DNA from: Actinomycetes bacterium
GTDB lineage: Bacteria > Actinomycetota > Acidimicrobiia > Acidimicrobiales > Microtrichaceae
DNA: 64,000 nt
Reading direction: 5' to 3'
Assembly: GCA_024222295.1 (NCBI GenBank)
Contig: JAAEPF010000051.1
Coordinates: 178,631 to 242,630, forward strand
The first letter of the stretch is position 1. Each line of letters starts with the position of its first letter. The position numbers and the translations under genes were made by a program. Below, one piece after another: positions 25,848 to 34,241 of the stretch. The notes beneath the pieces are model-generated. The model saw only the letters and a list, made by a program, of their open reading frames with translations. It did not search any database and was not told the origin of the DNA.

Positions 25848-26572
25848 CAGGAACCCGACCGGGTGGCGGTGATCAGCTGGGAGATACCGCCTGACAGCAG
25901 CTGGTGCGTGACCTCGGTGAACCCGGCCTCCGCCACGAGTCCCAGCAGCTCCGGGCGTGGCGGCAGGTACGCAACCGAGCGCGGAAGATAGGAATAGGCA
26001 TCGGGATCGCTGAGAAGGCCGCCGATTCGCGGAACGACCTTGTTGAAGTAGACGTTGTGTCCAAAGGCCATGAACGGGTTGGGCGGTGTCGCCACGTCGA
26101 GCAGGGCGATGCGTCCATCGGGGCGCACCACCCGGGCGAGCTCCGAGAGGGTGGCGCCGAGGTCGGTGAAGTTGCGCAACGCGAACCCGCAGGTCGCTGC
26201 GTCCACCGAAGCGGCGGGCAACGGCAGCGCGCTCGCATCGGCCTGGAGACGCGGAAACGGGTGGGGTGCGGCTGCCAGCATGCCGAAGCTCAGGTCCACG
26301 CCGATCGGCACCATGTCGCGGTCGGCCAGCTCGTAGCAGAGGTCGCCCGTGCCGCAGGCGAGGTCGACGACGCGATCGCCCGCCCGGCCATCTAGCTGGT
26401 CGACCGCGTGTCGCCTCCAACGCACGTCCATGCGGAAGGTGAGGAGCCGGTTGACCACGTCGTAGCGCGGGGCGATTGCATCGAACATGGCACGCACCGA
26501 CTGGGTCTTGGCGTCGCCCTCGGGCAGGTGCTCGGCACGCGACGGGATCGGTGCGGTCGTCTCTTCGGTCAC
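25847..26572 (-). CDS. menG: Demethylmenaquinone methyltransferase
   Basis: MenG (UbiE family) methylates demethylmenaquinone with S-adenosylmethionine in the last pathway step. The protein has 241 residues. It has VRAMFDAIAPRYDVVNRLLTF near the start, the SAM loop VVDLACGTGDLCYEL, then GFALRNFTDL and the family signature YSYLPRSVAYLPP. The start is GTG. Its stop is fused to the menF start, making a menG-menF operon read leftwards, 43 bp from the end of the flippase gene. Confidence 0.93.
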   Translation of the reverse strand: MTEETTAPIPSRAEHLPEGDAKTQSVRAMFDAIAPRYDVVNRLLTFRMDVRWRRHAVDQLDGRAGDRVVDLACGTGDLCYELADRDMVPIGVDLSFGMLAAAPHPFPRLQADASALPLPAASVDAATCGFALRNFTDLGATLSELARVVRPDGRIALLDVATPPNPFMAFGHNVYFNKVVPRIGGLLSDPDAYSYLPRSVAYLPPRPELLGLVAEAGFTEVTHQLLSGGISQLITATRSGS

Positions 26573-26615
26573 CGCTTCAGCCTATGTAGGCCGGGGCATC
26601 GGTGGAACCCGGTGC

Positions 26616-29057
26616 TCACAGCTCGTCGTGGTGCTGCATCCACGTGAAGGAGAACCAGCCGGGCAGGATCGGCAGCCAGTAGGTCGCGAGCCGGAACGAC
26701 AACGTCGCTGACACGGCCGCACCGGTCGACATCCCGTAACCGGTCAGCGCGGTGATCATCGCGGCCTCGAAGGCTCCGAGGCCCCCGGGGGTGGGGGCAA
26801 CTGCCGCGAATGCCGAGGCAAGCAGGTAGCCGACCGCGATCTGCAGGACCGTCGGCCCCGCCCCGAACGCCTCTACCGCTGCAACCATCGCCACGAGGTA
26901 GCTGAGGGTCACACCCATCGAGCCACCGAGCAGCTGCAGCACCCTTACCGGATTGGTCAGCACGGCGCCGAGGGAACTCGCGGCAGACCGCACCGCTTCG
27001 CGCAGCGGCCCAAGGACCCGTTCGCGAAGGCCGCGGTGGAGCAACGAGAGGCCGATCCCCGACAGCACCACGGCCACGATTGCCAGCACCCAGGTTGCGT
27101 CGGGCAGGGAGAACTCGCCAACGGTGGTGCTGCCTCCCCACAACACCGCCACCAGCAGCAAGGCCAGGTGCACCAGGAAGCCCGCCAGGGTGTTGAGTGC
27201 CACGGAGGCCGCGGCGGAGGCGCTGTCGATGCCGGAACGCTGGAGGAATCGCACTCCCATGGCGATGCCGCCGGAGCTCGCCGGAGCGATGAGGGAGACG
27301 AAGCTTCCGGCCACCTCCTGGCGGAGCGCCCCGAGGTAGGGGACGGTGCTCGGCACAGCGCCCACGAAGGAGATCGCCGCGAATGCGTATGACGCGACGG
27401 AGCCCGCGATGATCCAGGGAGCCCATGCCCAGTCGGCCTGCACGAACGCGTCAGCGGTGCTGCGAAGGTCGGCCAGCTGGGGCAGCAGGATGTAGAACGC
27501 GACCGTGAGCGCGATGACCGTGACGACCGTGCGGGGTCGCACCCGCTCGATGCGTTCCAGTTCGGGGTCGGCGATGTCGCAGCGCTCCTGCAGTGCGGAT
27601 CGAACCTCGTCGAGCAGGTCGCCCTTTCCCCGCAGGGCGCTTCGGGTGGAGCGGGGCAGCGCCAGAGGTTGCAGCAGCGGGTAGGCCGCGGCGACCGTCT
27701 CGGGGCCCAGCGCATCGACCGCCGCATCGACCGCGGCACTGGCGCCCACCGCAATGGCGGTGTCGGCCAGGAGCTGGGCGACGTCGAGCGCCCGCTCGCG
27801 TTCGTTGGTCGCCAGCCTCGCTCGGTGGAACCCCGTCAGCCAGGCGTCGCCGGACGGATCGATGATCACCCGGCGCAGCATCAGCCCGCGGTGAGCGATG
27901 CGTGAAGCATGCAGTCGGTCCAGCTGGGACCAGATGTCGACCAGCGTTTCGTGAACGAGATCGACCTCGGACGCCGGCGTGCCCTGGACTTCGTCCTCCA
28001 TGACGCCGATAGTCTCCTCGCCGGCTGCGAGGATGCCGACGAGCCCCGGCACACGTGCGCCACTGCGGTCAGCCATCTCCACCGCAAGCGCCTCGTGCTC
28101 GACACGTTGGCGGATGGTGTTGAACGGCGCGTCGACCTCGTCGGGCCTCAGCCGCAGCGACTTCCACATGTGGGTCAGGGCGTCGGCAGAACGGTCATGC
28201 GAGGTGCGCAACCCGACATGGATGTCGCCACCGTCGACGCGGCGCACGCGGTAGGTGAGGGTGGTGTGGCCGCTGGGAAGCTGTCGCACGCGCACCGGCT
28301 CGACACCGGCCTCGCGCAGGGCGTCGACGATCTGGCGGCCGGACGGCTCCAGGCTGGGTGCCCCGCGCACCAGCAGCATCGCTGCGCCCACCGTGATGCC
28401 GATCCCGATCGCCGCGACCACGTCCACGGACGGGTCGCCGGAGAATCCGACTCGCAGCACGACGAGCACGACGAGCAGCGTCCAGCCCGACTGACGCCAT
28501 CGGGAAGTCAGCCAGGGAGAACCGAACACGATCGCCGCCGTGACGCCGGCCATCAGGCCCGACGATGGGAAGTCGGGGTTGGCGCCGGACCAGGCCTGGA
28601 CGCTGTCGGCGCCCGCGAGGACTTCGACCTGGTTGCGGGTGAGCAGCCAGCCGAGGGCCGCTGTGAGGGCGCTCGCCGCGACCGTGGTGGCGAAGAGCCA
28701 CACGAGGAGTCGCCGACGGCGCGTCACCGCCAGGAACACCGCCACCCCGATGCTTCCGGTGACGACCGCTATCTCGACCACCCCGAGCACGATCTGTTCC
28801 CACCGGCTCGGCACGCTCGACAGTCCGGCTGCGATGTCCTCCTCGGCGCCACCGAGGGTGTTGTTGGCGAACAGGGCCAGCACGATTCCGACACCGAGCA
28901 CGACGAGGCCACTGAGGAGCCTCAGTACGTCGCCGGGGGAGCGGATGCGGTCGGTGGGCGCGAGATCGAGTTGCACGTCGTCCACCGTGCTGGGGGCCAC
29001 CGACTCAGCGTAGGCGTCGCCTTGCCCCGCGCTGGTGTTGCTGTGCTGATGCGCCAC
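26616..29057 (-). CDS. Multi-pass membrane protein: N-terminal TM bundle, kinase-like domain with lost catalytic residues, C-terminal LPG-synthase-type flippase domain
   Basis: The protein has 813 residues. The N-terminal part holds about six hydrophobic segments up to residue 225. Residues about 235-480 look like an ABC1/RIO-type kinase. The HRD position reads HRG (389-391) and the DFG position, 19 residues on, reads TGF (408-410), so catalysis is improbable. The C-terminal 300 residues match the lysylphosphatidylglycerol-synthase membrane family (APASSGGIAMGVRFLQRSG, VAPTPGGLGAFEAAM), whose members flip or modify lipids. No synthetase domain is present, so aminoacyl-lipid synthesis is unlikely. 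The GTG start lies 6 bp after the HAD gene, in an operon with the lipoprotein peptidase. Confidence 0.82.
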   Translation of the reverse strand: MAHQHSNTSAGQGDAYAESVAPSTVDDVQLDLAPTDRIRSPGDVLRLLSGLVVLGVGIVLALFANNTLGGAEEDIAAGLSSVPSRWEQIVLGVVEIAVVTGSIGVAVFLAVTRRRRLLVWLFATTVAASALTAALGWLLTRNQVEVLAGADSVQAWSGANPDFPSSGLMAGVTAAIVFGSPWLTSRWRQSGWTLLVVLVVLRVGFSGDPSVDVVAAIGIGITVGAAMLLVRGAPSLEPSGRQIVDALREAGVEPVRVRQLPSGHTTLTYRVRRVDGGDIHVGLRTSHDRSADALTHMWKSLRLRPDEVDAPFNTIRQRVEHEALAVEMADRSGARVPGLVGILAAGEETIGVMEDEVQGTPASEVDLVHETLVDIWSQLDRLHASRIAHRGLMLRRVIIDPSGDAWLTGFHRARLATNERERALDVAQLLADTAIAVGASAAVDAAVDALGPETVAAAYPLLQPLALPRSTRSALRGKGDLLDEVRSALQERCDIADPELERIERVRPRTVVTVIALTVAFYILLPQLADLRSTADAFVQADWAWAPWIIAGSVASYAFAAISFVGAVPSTVPYLGALRQEVAGSFVSLIAPASSGGIAMGVRFLQRSGIDSASAAASVALNTLAGFLVHLALLLVAVLWGGSTTVGEFSLPDATWVLAIVAVVLSGIGLSLLHRGLRERVLGPLREAVRSAASSLGAVLTNPVRVLQLLGGSMGVTLSYLVAMVAAVEAFGAGPTVLQIAVGYLLASAFAAVAPTPGGLGAFEAAMITALTGYGMSTGAAVSATLSFRLATYWLPILPGWFSFTWMQHHDEL

Positions 29058-29063
29058 TTCAGC

Positions 29064-29690
29064 TCAGGCGATCAGATTCCGATCGGCCAGCGCCACGCGG
29101 AGCTGGCCGGGGTCGGTGAACCGTATGGCGTCCCAACCCCGTGCGAGGGCGGCTGCCACGTTCGCGGTACTGTCGTCGATGAAAGTCGCCTGCGCGGCGG
29201 TGAAACCGAAGTGCTGCTCGCAGTGCTCGTAGATTGATGGATCCGGCTTCGTGATGCCGACCTCTCCCGAGATGAGTACGCCCTCGAGCTTGCCCAGCGC
29301 CGGGTACATCTCGGGGATTCCCTCGAACGTGATGCGCCCCCAGTTGCTGAGGCCGACGCAGCGGTGTCCTGAGTGGCGTACCTCGTCCAGCAGTCGGGCG
29401 GACCCTTCGATCAGCGAGCCGAGGCTGTGGTGGAAGTGCTCCACGTATGCGTCGACCACCCAGCCGTGCCCCGGGTGTTGGCGTTCGACGATCTCGTTCA
29501 CCTTCCGGGGCGACGCACCGCGGTCGATGTGCTCGTTCACCTCGAGGGTGAACACGGTCTCGCTCAGCTGCCGGGCAGCCTCGTCGGAGCCCGTGGCAGC
29601 CAGCATCGCCCCATGGCGGTCCCACGGGATCAGCACGTTGCCGAGGTCCCACACCACGACCCGGTCGCCGGTACCGCCGTCGGTGGCCAC
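29064..29690 (-). CDS. HAD-superfamily hydrolase, YihX-like
   Basis: The protein has 208 residues. Motif I is WDLGNVLIPWD with the nucleophile Asp, motif II is GLSNWG, and motif III/IV is SGEVGITKPDPSIYEHC with FIDDSTANVAAA. The DLGNVL form and the helical cap (residues 20-90) match HAD subfamily IA phosphatases such as YihX, which act on sugar phosphates; the substrate here is not known. The GTG start lies two bases after the peptidase stop, so the genes form a leftward operon. Confidence 0.85.
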   Translation of the reverse strand: MATDGGTGDRVVVWDLGNVLIPWDRHGAMLAATGSDEAARQLSETVFTLEVNEHIDRGASPRKVNEIVERQHPGHGWVVDAYVEHFHHSLGSLIEGSARLLDEVRHSGHRCVGLSNWGRITFEGIPEMYPALGKLEGVLISGEVGITKPDPSIYEHCEQHFGFTAAQATFIDDSTANVAAALARGWDAIRFTDPGQLRVALADRNLIA

Positions 29691-29692
29691 GC

Positions 29693-31240
29693 TCAGCAGC
29701 CCTGTCCGGCCGGCGGGAGCACCAGATCGATCAGGTAGTCGTCGATCGCCGCGCTGGCGCATCGGTTGGAGCCGTACGCGGTGTGCCCGTCCATGTCGAC
29801 TTCGAGGAGCTGGCCGGAGTCGAGCGCTGCGGCGACCGCACGGGCGTTCTCGATCGGAGTGGCGGGGTCTCCGGTGTTGCCGACGACGAGTATCGGTGCC
29901 GCGTCGGGTGCGCTCAGTGCCCTCGCTTCCCCCTGTGGCTCCGCGCCCCACGTGGCACAGGGGAGCATCTCGTTGGCGATGGCTGCCCCGAAGCGTGATG
30001 ACACGTCGACCGCTCGTGCCTCGAACTCCCGGTAGGTGGCGTGATCGGTGGGACGCTGCGAGTCGGTGCACACCACCGCCGCGTACGGCCCGTAGTCGGC
30101 CAGGTCTCGGTAGGACTCGGCCAGGCGGCGCAGCTCGCTCGCATCGCCGTCTAGTGCCTCGCCGAGGGCCGGACCCAGCGAGGACCAGCCGTCGGTCTGG
30201 TAGCCCGTGTAGAGCGCTGCGGTCGCCAGCTCGGACGGGCCGACGGAGCCGCCGTCGGCTTCGACCGGCGACTGCTCGACGCGAGTCGAGAGCGTGTCGT
30301 ACGCGGCTGCGAGGTCATCGACGCCACATGGGCCTGCACCGACTGCAGCGCACTGTGCGGCCTGGGCGCTGAACACTGCGTCGAACGCAGCTGTCTGGCC
30401 GAGCAGGAACTCCTCGAACGCCTGGGATGGGTCCACCACGCCGTCCAGCACCATCGCGCGGATGTTGCCCCCGAACAGTTCGGCGTATTGCTGGCCGATG
30501 TGGGTGCCGTAGGAGAACCCGAGGTAGTTGAGTGGTTCCCCGCCGAGTGCGAGCCGGATCGCCTCGAGGTCGCGGGCAACATCTGCGGTATGCACGTGGG
30601 CCAGCATTTCGCCCTCGGCTGCTTCGCAGTCGGCGGCCACAGTCGCTGCGGCGGACTCGAGGGCTACGCGTTCTGCCTCGTCGTCGGGTGAGGAATCGAG
30701 GGCTTCGAACGCAGGAACCGAGTCGTCGCACTCGATCGGTGTGGATTCGCCCACACCCCGAGGATCCCAGCTCACCAGATCGAATCGTTCGGCGGCTGCA
30801 TCGGAGAAGGGAGCCCATTGCAGGTACTCGATGCCGGAACCACCGGGTCCGCCCGGGTTCGACAGGAGTGATCCGATCCGGTCCCCTGACGCGGGACGAC
30901 GGGCGAGCTCGAGCTCAATCTGGGCGCCGTCGGGGGCTTGCCAGTCGAGTGGCACTTCGAGGGTGGCGCATTGCATGCCCGGTCCTGCCGCCCGCGCGCA
31001 CTCGCCCCACTCGGGGCGAGCGGGTGTCCAGCCGGCGGGGAAGCCGGCCTCGGGCGTGTTGTCTGCGGAGGCAGGCGGTGTGTCGGGCGCCGGCTCAGCC
31101 GACGAGGGTTCGTCGGAACCGGTCGAGCACGCAGCCGCTGCCAGCAGCAGGGCGGCCAGCGTCGCCAGGCGCACGGATCGGCGCCCCCGCGACTGTTCCC
31201 TCGAGCCGGCACGGGGCATCGGAAGCCATGATGTAGCCAT
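29693..31240 (-). CDS. Lipoprotein alpha/beta-hydrolase peptidase, tripeptidyl-aminopeptidase (TAP) family
   Basis: The protein has 515 residues. A basic N-terminus leads to a hydrophobic stretch and the lipobox LAAAAC, so it should be lipidated by Lgt, cut by LspA and anchored outside the membrane. The hydrolase domain has NPGGPGGSG (oxyanion loop), WDPRGVGES, the nucleophile elbow GFSYGTHIG, and a C-terminal TAP-like domain with GNTGDPATP (Asp) and GHTAYG (His). Homologues are secreted aminopeptidases of Streptomyces and mycobacteria. A GTG six bases upstream (31246) is another possible start. It follows a small membrane-protein gene by 13 bp. Confidence 0.87.
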   Translation of the reverse strand: MATSWLPMPRAGSREQSRGRRSVRLATLAALLLAAAACSTGSDEPSSAEPAPDTPPASADNTPEAGFPAGWTPARPEWGECARAAGPGMQCATLEVPLDWQAPDGAQIELELARRPASGDRIGSLLSNPGGPGGSGIEYLQWAPFSDAAAERFDLVSWDPRGVGESTPIECDDSVPAFEALDSSPDDEAERVALESAAATVAADCEAAEGEMLAHVHTADVARDLEAIRLALGGEPLNYLGFSYGTHIGQQYAELFGGNIRAMVLDGVVDPSQAFEEFLLGQTAAFDAVFSAQAAQCAAVGAGPCGVDDLAAAYDTLSTRVEQSPVEADGGSVGPSELATAALYTGYQTDGWSSLGPALGEALDGDASELRRLAESYRDLADYGPYAAVVCTDSQRPTDHATYREFEARAVDVSSRFGAAIANEMLPCATWGAEPQGEARALSAPDAAPILVVGNTGDPATPIENARAVAAALDSGQLLEVDMDGHTAYGSNRCASAAIDDYLIDLVLPPAGQGC

Positions 31241-31253
31241 GATCACTTCGCGC

Positions 31254-31643
31254 TCAGTCGAACCAGATCTTCTGGTGCTCCCGGGACTGCGAATGCAGCA
31301 GCAGCACGATCAGCGCGTATTCGAAAAGCGTGTTGACGAGGTTCGAGCCGAGGAATACGAACGCGATGTTGCCGAACAGTCCATCAACTCGGGCGCTGGC
31401 CACCAGCAGCCGCAGCACGAAGGGCAGGAACGCCACGCCGACCGCCACCTTGTATCCGAGTTTCTTCTCACTGGCTATGCCGGCAGCGCCGTAGACGGTG
31501 CCGGCGAGCACGAGGAGGCCGAGAATGCCGAGTCCGCCTGCCAGGAAGATCCCGAGCACCGCCCAGAACGCATTGAGGTAGAGCAGCAACTGGCTCATCA
31601 CCAGTGTCTGGGGCAATCGGTTGTTGAACCAGCGCGTGGGCAT
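31254..31643 (-). CDS. Small integral membrane protein of unknown function
   Basis: The protein has 129 residues with four hydrophobic segments (LLLYLNAFWAVLGIFL, GILGLLVLAGTVYGAAGI, KVAVGVAFLPFVLRLLVAS, and SNLVNTLFEYALIVLLLH). A basic first stretch precedes them, and the tail HSQSREHQKIWFD is polar. I do not recognise a family. It heads a leftward operon with the lipoprotein peptidase, the HAD and the flippase/pseudokinase genes. Its ATG overlaps the divergent nucleotidyltransferase ATG inside CATG. Confidence 0.75.
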   Translation of the reverse strand: MPTRWFNNRLPQTLVMSQLLLYLNAFWAVLGIFLAGGLGILGLLVLAGTVYGAAGIASEKKLGYKVAVGVAFLPFVLRLLVASARVDGLFGNIAFVFLGSNLVNTLFEYALIVLLLHSQSREHQKIWFD

Positions 31644-32451
31644 GGCTGACAGTCTGGCAGGCGTGGCACTCGCGGCTGGAGCCGGCACCCGGCTGCGACC
31701 GCTCACCGATCTACGCCCGAAGCCGCTCTGCCCGCTCGGGGACAGGCCCCTCATCGACCACGCCCTGGGCGCGCTGTCGGCCGCGGCGGGCGACCTGGCG
31801 GTCAACGTGCACCACGGTGCCGATGCGGTCCGCGCGCACGTGCTCACTCCCGCGGGCCCGTGGAGTCCGCCACATGTCTCCTTCGAAGCCGGGGTACCCC
31901 TCGGCACGGCGGGAGCACTGGGGCAACTCCGAGACTGGATCGGCCCGCGCGACGTGCTCGTGGTCAACTCGGACACCTGGCACGGCGCCGACCTGAATCT
32001 GTTCGCGGAGTCCTGGGACCGCGGCAGCATCGCGGTGCTCACCGACACCCCAGGGCCGTTCGGGCCACGCAGCGGTGTCGTGGCATCGCTGCTCCCGGCC
32101 GAGCGGGTCGGCGCCCTGCAGAGCGTGCCGGGTGGCCTGTGGGAGGTGCTGTGGGCGCCCGAGGTCGCAGAGGGTCGCCTGGTGACGATGCACACCGATG
32201 CACCGGTGTATGACTGTGGGACCCCGCGGTCCTACCTCGAGGCCAACCTCGCATGGGCCGCGATCCATGGCCCGGGTGACAACTCAGGCGTGGCGCCGCA
32301 CGCTCGTGTCGCCGATTCGGTGCTGGGAGAGGGCGCTGTGGTGGAGGGCTCCATCGACCGTTGCGTCATCTGGCCGGGTGCGCGGGTGGCAGCCGGTGAG
32401 AAGTTGCGCGGAGCAATTCGGGCTGACCACCTGACCGTGCTGGTCAGGTGA
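31642..32451 (+). CDS. Sugar-1-phosphate nucleotidyltransferase
   Basis: The protein has 269 residues. The N-terminal signature GAGTRLRPLTDLRPKPLCPLG is the nucleotide-binding loop of NTP-transferases (GxGTRLRPLT...PKPL). VNSDTWH supplies the metal-binding Asp, and GLWEVLWAP with DCGTPRSYLEANL completes the substrate site. The last 45 residues look like two or three left-handed beta-helix turns. Mannose- or glucose-1-phosphate is the likely substrate, but the sequence does not decide. The start at 31642 places the signature at residue 14, as expected. Confidence 0.85.
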   Translation: MADSLAGVALAAGAGTRLRPLTDLRPKPLCPLGDRPLIDHALGALSAAAGDLAVNVHHGADAVRAHVLTPAGPWSPPHVSFEAGVPLGTAGALGQLRDWIGPRDVLVVNSDTWHGADLNLFAESWDRGSIAVLTDTPGPFGPRSGVVASLLPAERVGALQSVPGGLWEVLWAPEVAEGRLVTMHTDAPVYDCGTPRSYLEANLAWAAIHGPGDNSGVAPHARVADSVLGEGAVVEGSIDRCVIWPGARVAAGEKLRGAIRADHLTVLVR

Positions 32452-32456
32452 GACCT

Positions 32457-32472
32457 GCCGGGCAGCCCCGGC
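32457..32472. terminator. Hairpin between convergent genes
   Basis: GCCGGG, loop CAGC, CCCGGC, filling most of the 23-bp gap between the nucleotidyltransferase and rlmN stop codons. Likely shared by both strands. No U-tract. Confidence 0.45.
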
Positions 32473-32474
32473 CT

Positions 32475-33557
32475 TCAGCGCCGGCGCGGGCGTTCGATGG
32501 GCGTCGCCTCATGGCCGGCGCGTAGCTGGCCACATGCGGCGTCGATTTCAGATCCCCGGGTGTCGCGGATGGTGGCATTGACTCCGGCATCCACAAGCCG
32601 TTCCCGGAAACGGTGTACCCGGTTGCGCGAGGAGCCCTTCACCGCGTACCCGGGCGTGGGGTTGAGTGGGATGAGGTTGACGTGCGCACCCAGTGGGCGG
32701 GCGAGAGCTGCCAGGCGGTCGGCGTCCTCGTAGCGGTCGTTGACCTCGGAGATCAGCGCCCACTCGAAGCTGACCCGGCGACTGGTGACCGCGAGGTAGT
32801 CCGAACAAGCGGTGATCAGCTCGCGTATCGGCCACCGCCGGTTGATCGGAACGAGTTGGTCGCGCAACTCGTCGTCGGCGGCGTGAAGCGACACGGCGAG
32901 GTTCACCGGCAGGTCCTCGGATGCCATCCGTCGGATGCCCGGCACCAGCCCGACCGTGGACACGGTCAGTCGCCGTGCTCCGATACCCATGTCGTCGTGG
33001 ATGCGTGTGAGCGCAGCCCAGGTGGCGTCGTAGTTGGCCAGCGGCTCGCCCATGCCCATGAAGACGACGTTGGACACGCGCCTGGGGCCGCCCGGATGCT
33101 CGTTGGCCCGCCGTTGGGCCCGCACCAGCTGCTCCACTATTTCGCCGGCTGTGAGGTGGCGCTCGAACCCGGCCTGGCCGGTGGCGCAGAAACTGCACGC
33201 CATCGCACACCCGGCCTGCGTGGAAACGCACACCGTGCACCGCTCGGCGGAGCCGTCGTCGCGGTCGTAGTGCATCAATACGGTCTCCACCGTGGCGCCG
33301 TCGTGCAGCTCCCAGAGGAACTTGACGGTCTCACCGCCGTCGGCGACCGACTCGGCTGCCGGGTCGAGGGCGGCCGGAAGCTCCTCGGCGAGGCGCTGCC
33401 TGAGCGCCTTGGGGAGGTTGGAGATGTCCGCAGGGTCGAGGGCGTTGGCATACAGCCCCTCCCACAACTGGTCCAGCCGGTAGCGCGGTTCGCCGTCGAG
33501 CAGCGTTGCCAGCGCTGCGCGGTCAACGTCGTACAGCGTGCTCGGGCGCGCGCTCAC
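32475..33557 (-). CDS. rlmN: 23S rRNA (A2503-C2)/tRNA (A37-C2) methyltransferase RlmN
   Basis: RlmN is a radical-SAM enzyme that methylates C2 of A2503 in 23S rRNA and A37 in some tRNAs. The protein has 360 residues. The cluster motif is GCAMACSFCATG (C-x3-C-x2-C), preceded by CVSTQAGC. The motifs NVVFMGMGEPLANYD and PVNLAVSLHA follow. The catalytic Cys near the C-terminus is in SEIDAACGQL. The N-terminal accessory domain begins around residue 5. The GTG start overlaps the GNAT stop as GTGA, giving an operon with the MshD-like gene. Confidence 0.95.
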   Translation of the reverse strand: MSARPSTLYDVDRAALATLLDGEPRYRLDQLWEGLYANALDPADISNLPKALRQRLAEELPAALDPAAESVADGGETVKFLWELHDGATVETVLMHYDRDDGSAERCTVCVSTQAGCAMACSFCATGQAGFERHLTAGEIVEQLVRAQRRANEHPGGPRRVSNVVFMGMGEPLANYDATWAALTRIHDDMGIGARRLTVSTVGLVPGIRRMASEDLPVNLAVSLHAADDELRDQLVPINRRWPIRELITACSDYLAVTSRRVSFEWALISEVNDRYEDADRLAALARPLGAHVNLIPLNPTPGYAVKGSSRNRVHRFRERLVDAGVNATIRDTRGSEIDAACGQLRAGHEATPIERPRRR

Positions 33558-34189
33558 GAGTAGCCGCCCCGTCGCTCGTGCAGGTGGAAGCCCATCCGCT
33601 CATACATGCGCCGTGCCGGCTCGTTCGCCTCCTCGGTGTAGAGCACAGCCGTGCCGAGGCCTTGCTCGGCCAGGTGGTCGAGGCCCGCAGCAACAAGGGC
33701 GGGGCCGAGCCGGCTGCCCTGGCTGTCCGGGTGTGCTGCGATGACCCAGATCTCGCCCAGTGGGGGATCACCTGCCGCGATCACCTCGGGCTCGAACTCG
33801 TCGTGCACTCGCGTCCAGCAGAATCCGTCGAGCGTCCCGTCGGTTCCGGCGTGCACGAGGATCCCGGATGGGTCCACCCAGCGTTGCGACATCGCCTCGG
33901 CCAGTCGGCCCCTGTCCCATCCTCCCTGATCGGGGTGCCATGCGAACGCGGCATTGTTGACCTCGAGCAGCTCATCGGTGTCGCGTCCGGGATCGAACGG
34001 CCGCGTGGTGATGGCGGGGATCCCCTCGCGGGCCGTGTCGTCGAGTGGCAGCGCCCGGCGCAGGGCGACGATGGTGCGCAAGCGGTGCTTGCCGACCGCC
34101 CGCATGGCTTCGTCGGTGTCGCCATCGATGGTCAACCACTCGAGAGTGCCTGCCGGTGGGAGGCCCGAGGGGACCGCGGAACTGCTCAC
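33554..34189 (-). CDS. GNAT acetyltransferase resembling the C-terminal half of mycothiol synthase MshD
   Basis: The protein has 211 residues. The sequence after residue 65 follows MshD closely as I recall it: TRPFDPGRD, then LEVNNAAFAWHPDQGGWD, then GEIWVIAAHPDSQGSRLGPALV (acetyl-CoA loop) and EEANEPARRMYERMGF. MshD has two GNAT domains in about 300 residues, and the C-terminal one is thought to be catalytic. Here the first domain is reduced to its last strands and linker. It may be a shortened mycothiol synthase or a related thiol or peptide acetyltransferase. TACCTT 7 nt upstream supports the GTG at 34189; TTG 34198 is the alternative. Confidence 0.75.
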   Translation of the reverse strand: MSSSAVPSGLPPAGTLEWLTIDGDTDEAMRAVGKHRLRTIVALRRALPLDDTAREGIPAITTRPFDPGRDTDELLEVNNAAFAWHPDQGGWDRGRLAEAMSQRWVDPSGILVHAGTDGTLDGFCWTRVHDEFEPEVIAAGDPPLGEIWVIAAHPDSQGSRLGPALVAAGLDHLAEQGLGTAVLYTEEANEPARRMYERMGFHLHERRGGYS

Positions 34190-34196
34190 CGGTGCC

Positions 34197-34202
34197 AAGG
34201 TA
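34197..34202 (-). promoter_or_regulatory. -10 element of the MshD-like/rlmN operon
   Basis: TACCTT on the minus strand, 7 nt before the GTG at 34189. Confidence 0.5.
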
Positions 34203-34229
34203 CCTGCCAGTGCTGTGTCCCCCGGGCCG

Positions 34230-34235
34230 TATTGT
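34230..34235 (+). promoter_or_regulatory. -10 element of nth
   Basis: TATTGT, 6 nt before the ATG at 34242; leaderless. It lies 28 bp from the divergent -10 of the MshD-like gene, so the two promoters overlap in their upstream parts. Confidence 0.55.
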
Positions 34236-34241
34236 CATGCG

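Noticed and set aside
31254..32195. Long minus-strand frame extending the small membrane protein upstream to 32195
   Set aside because: The extension is antisense to the nucleotidyltransferase and not membrane-like; the natural start is the ATG at 31643.
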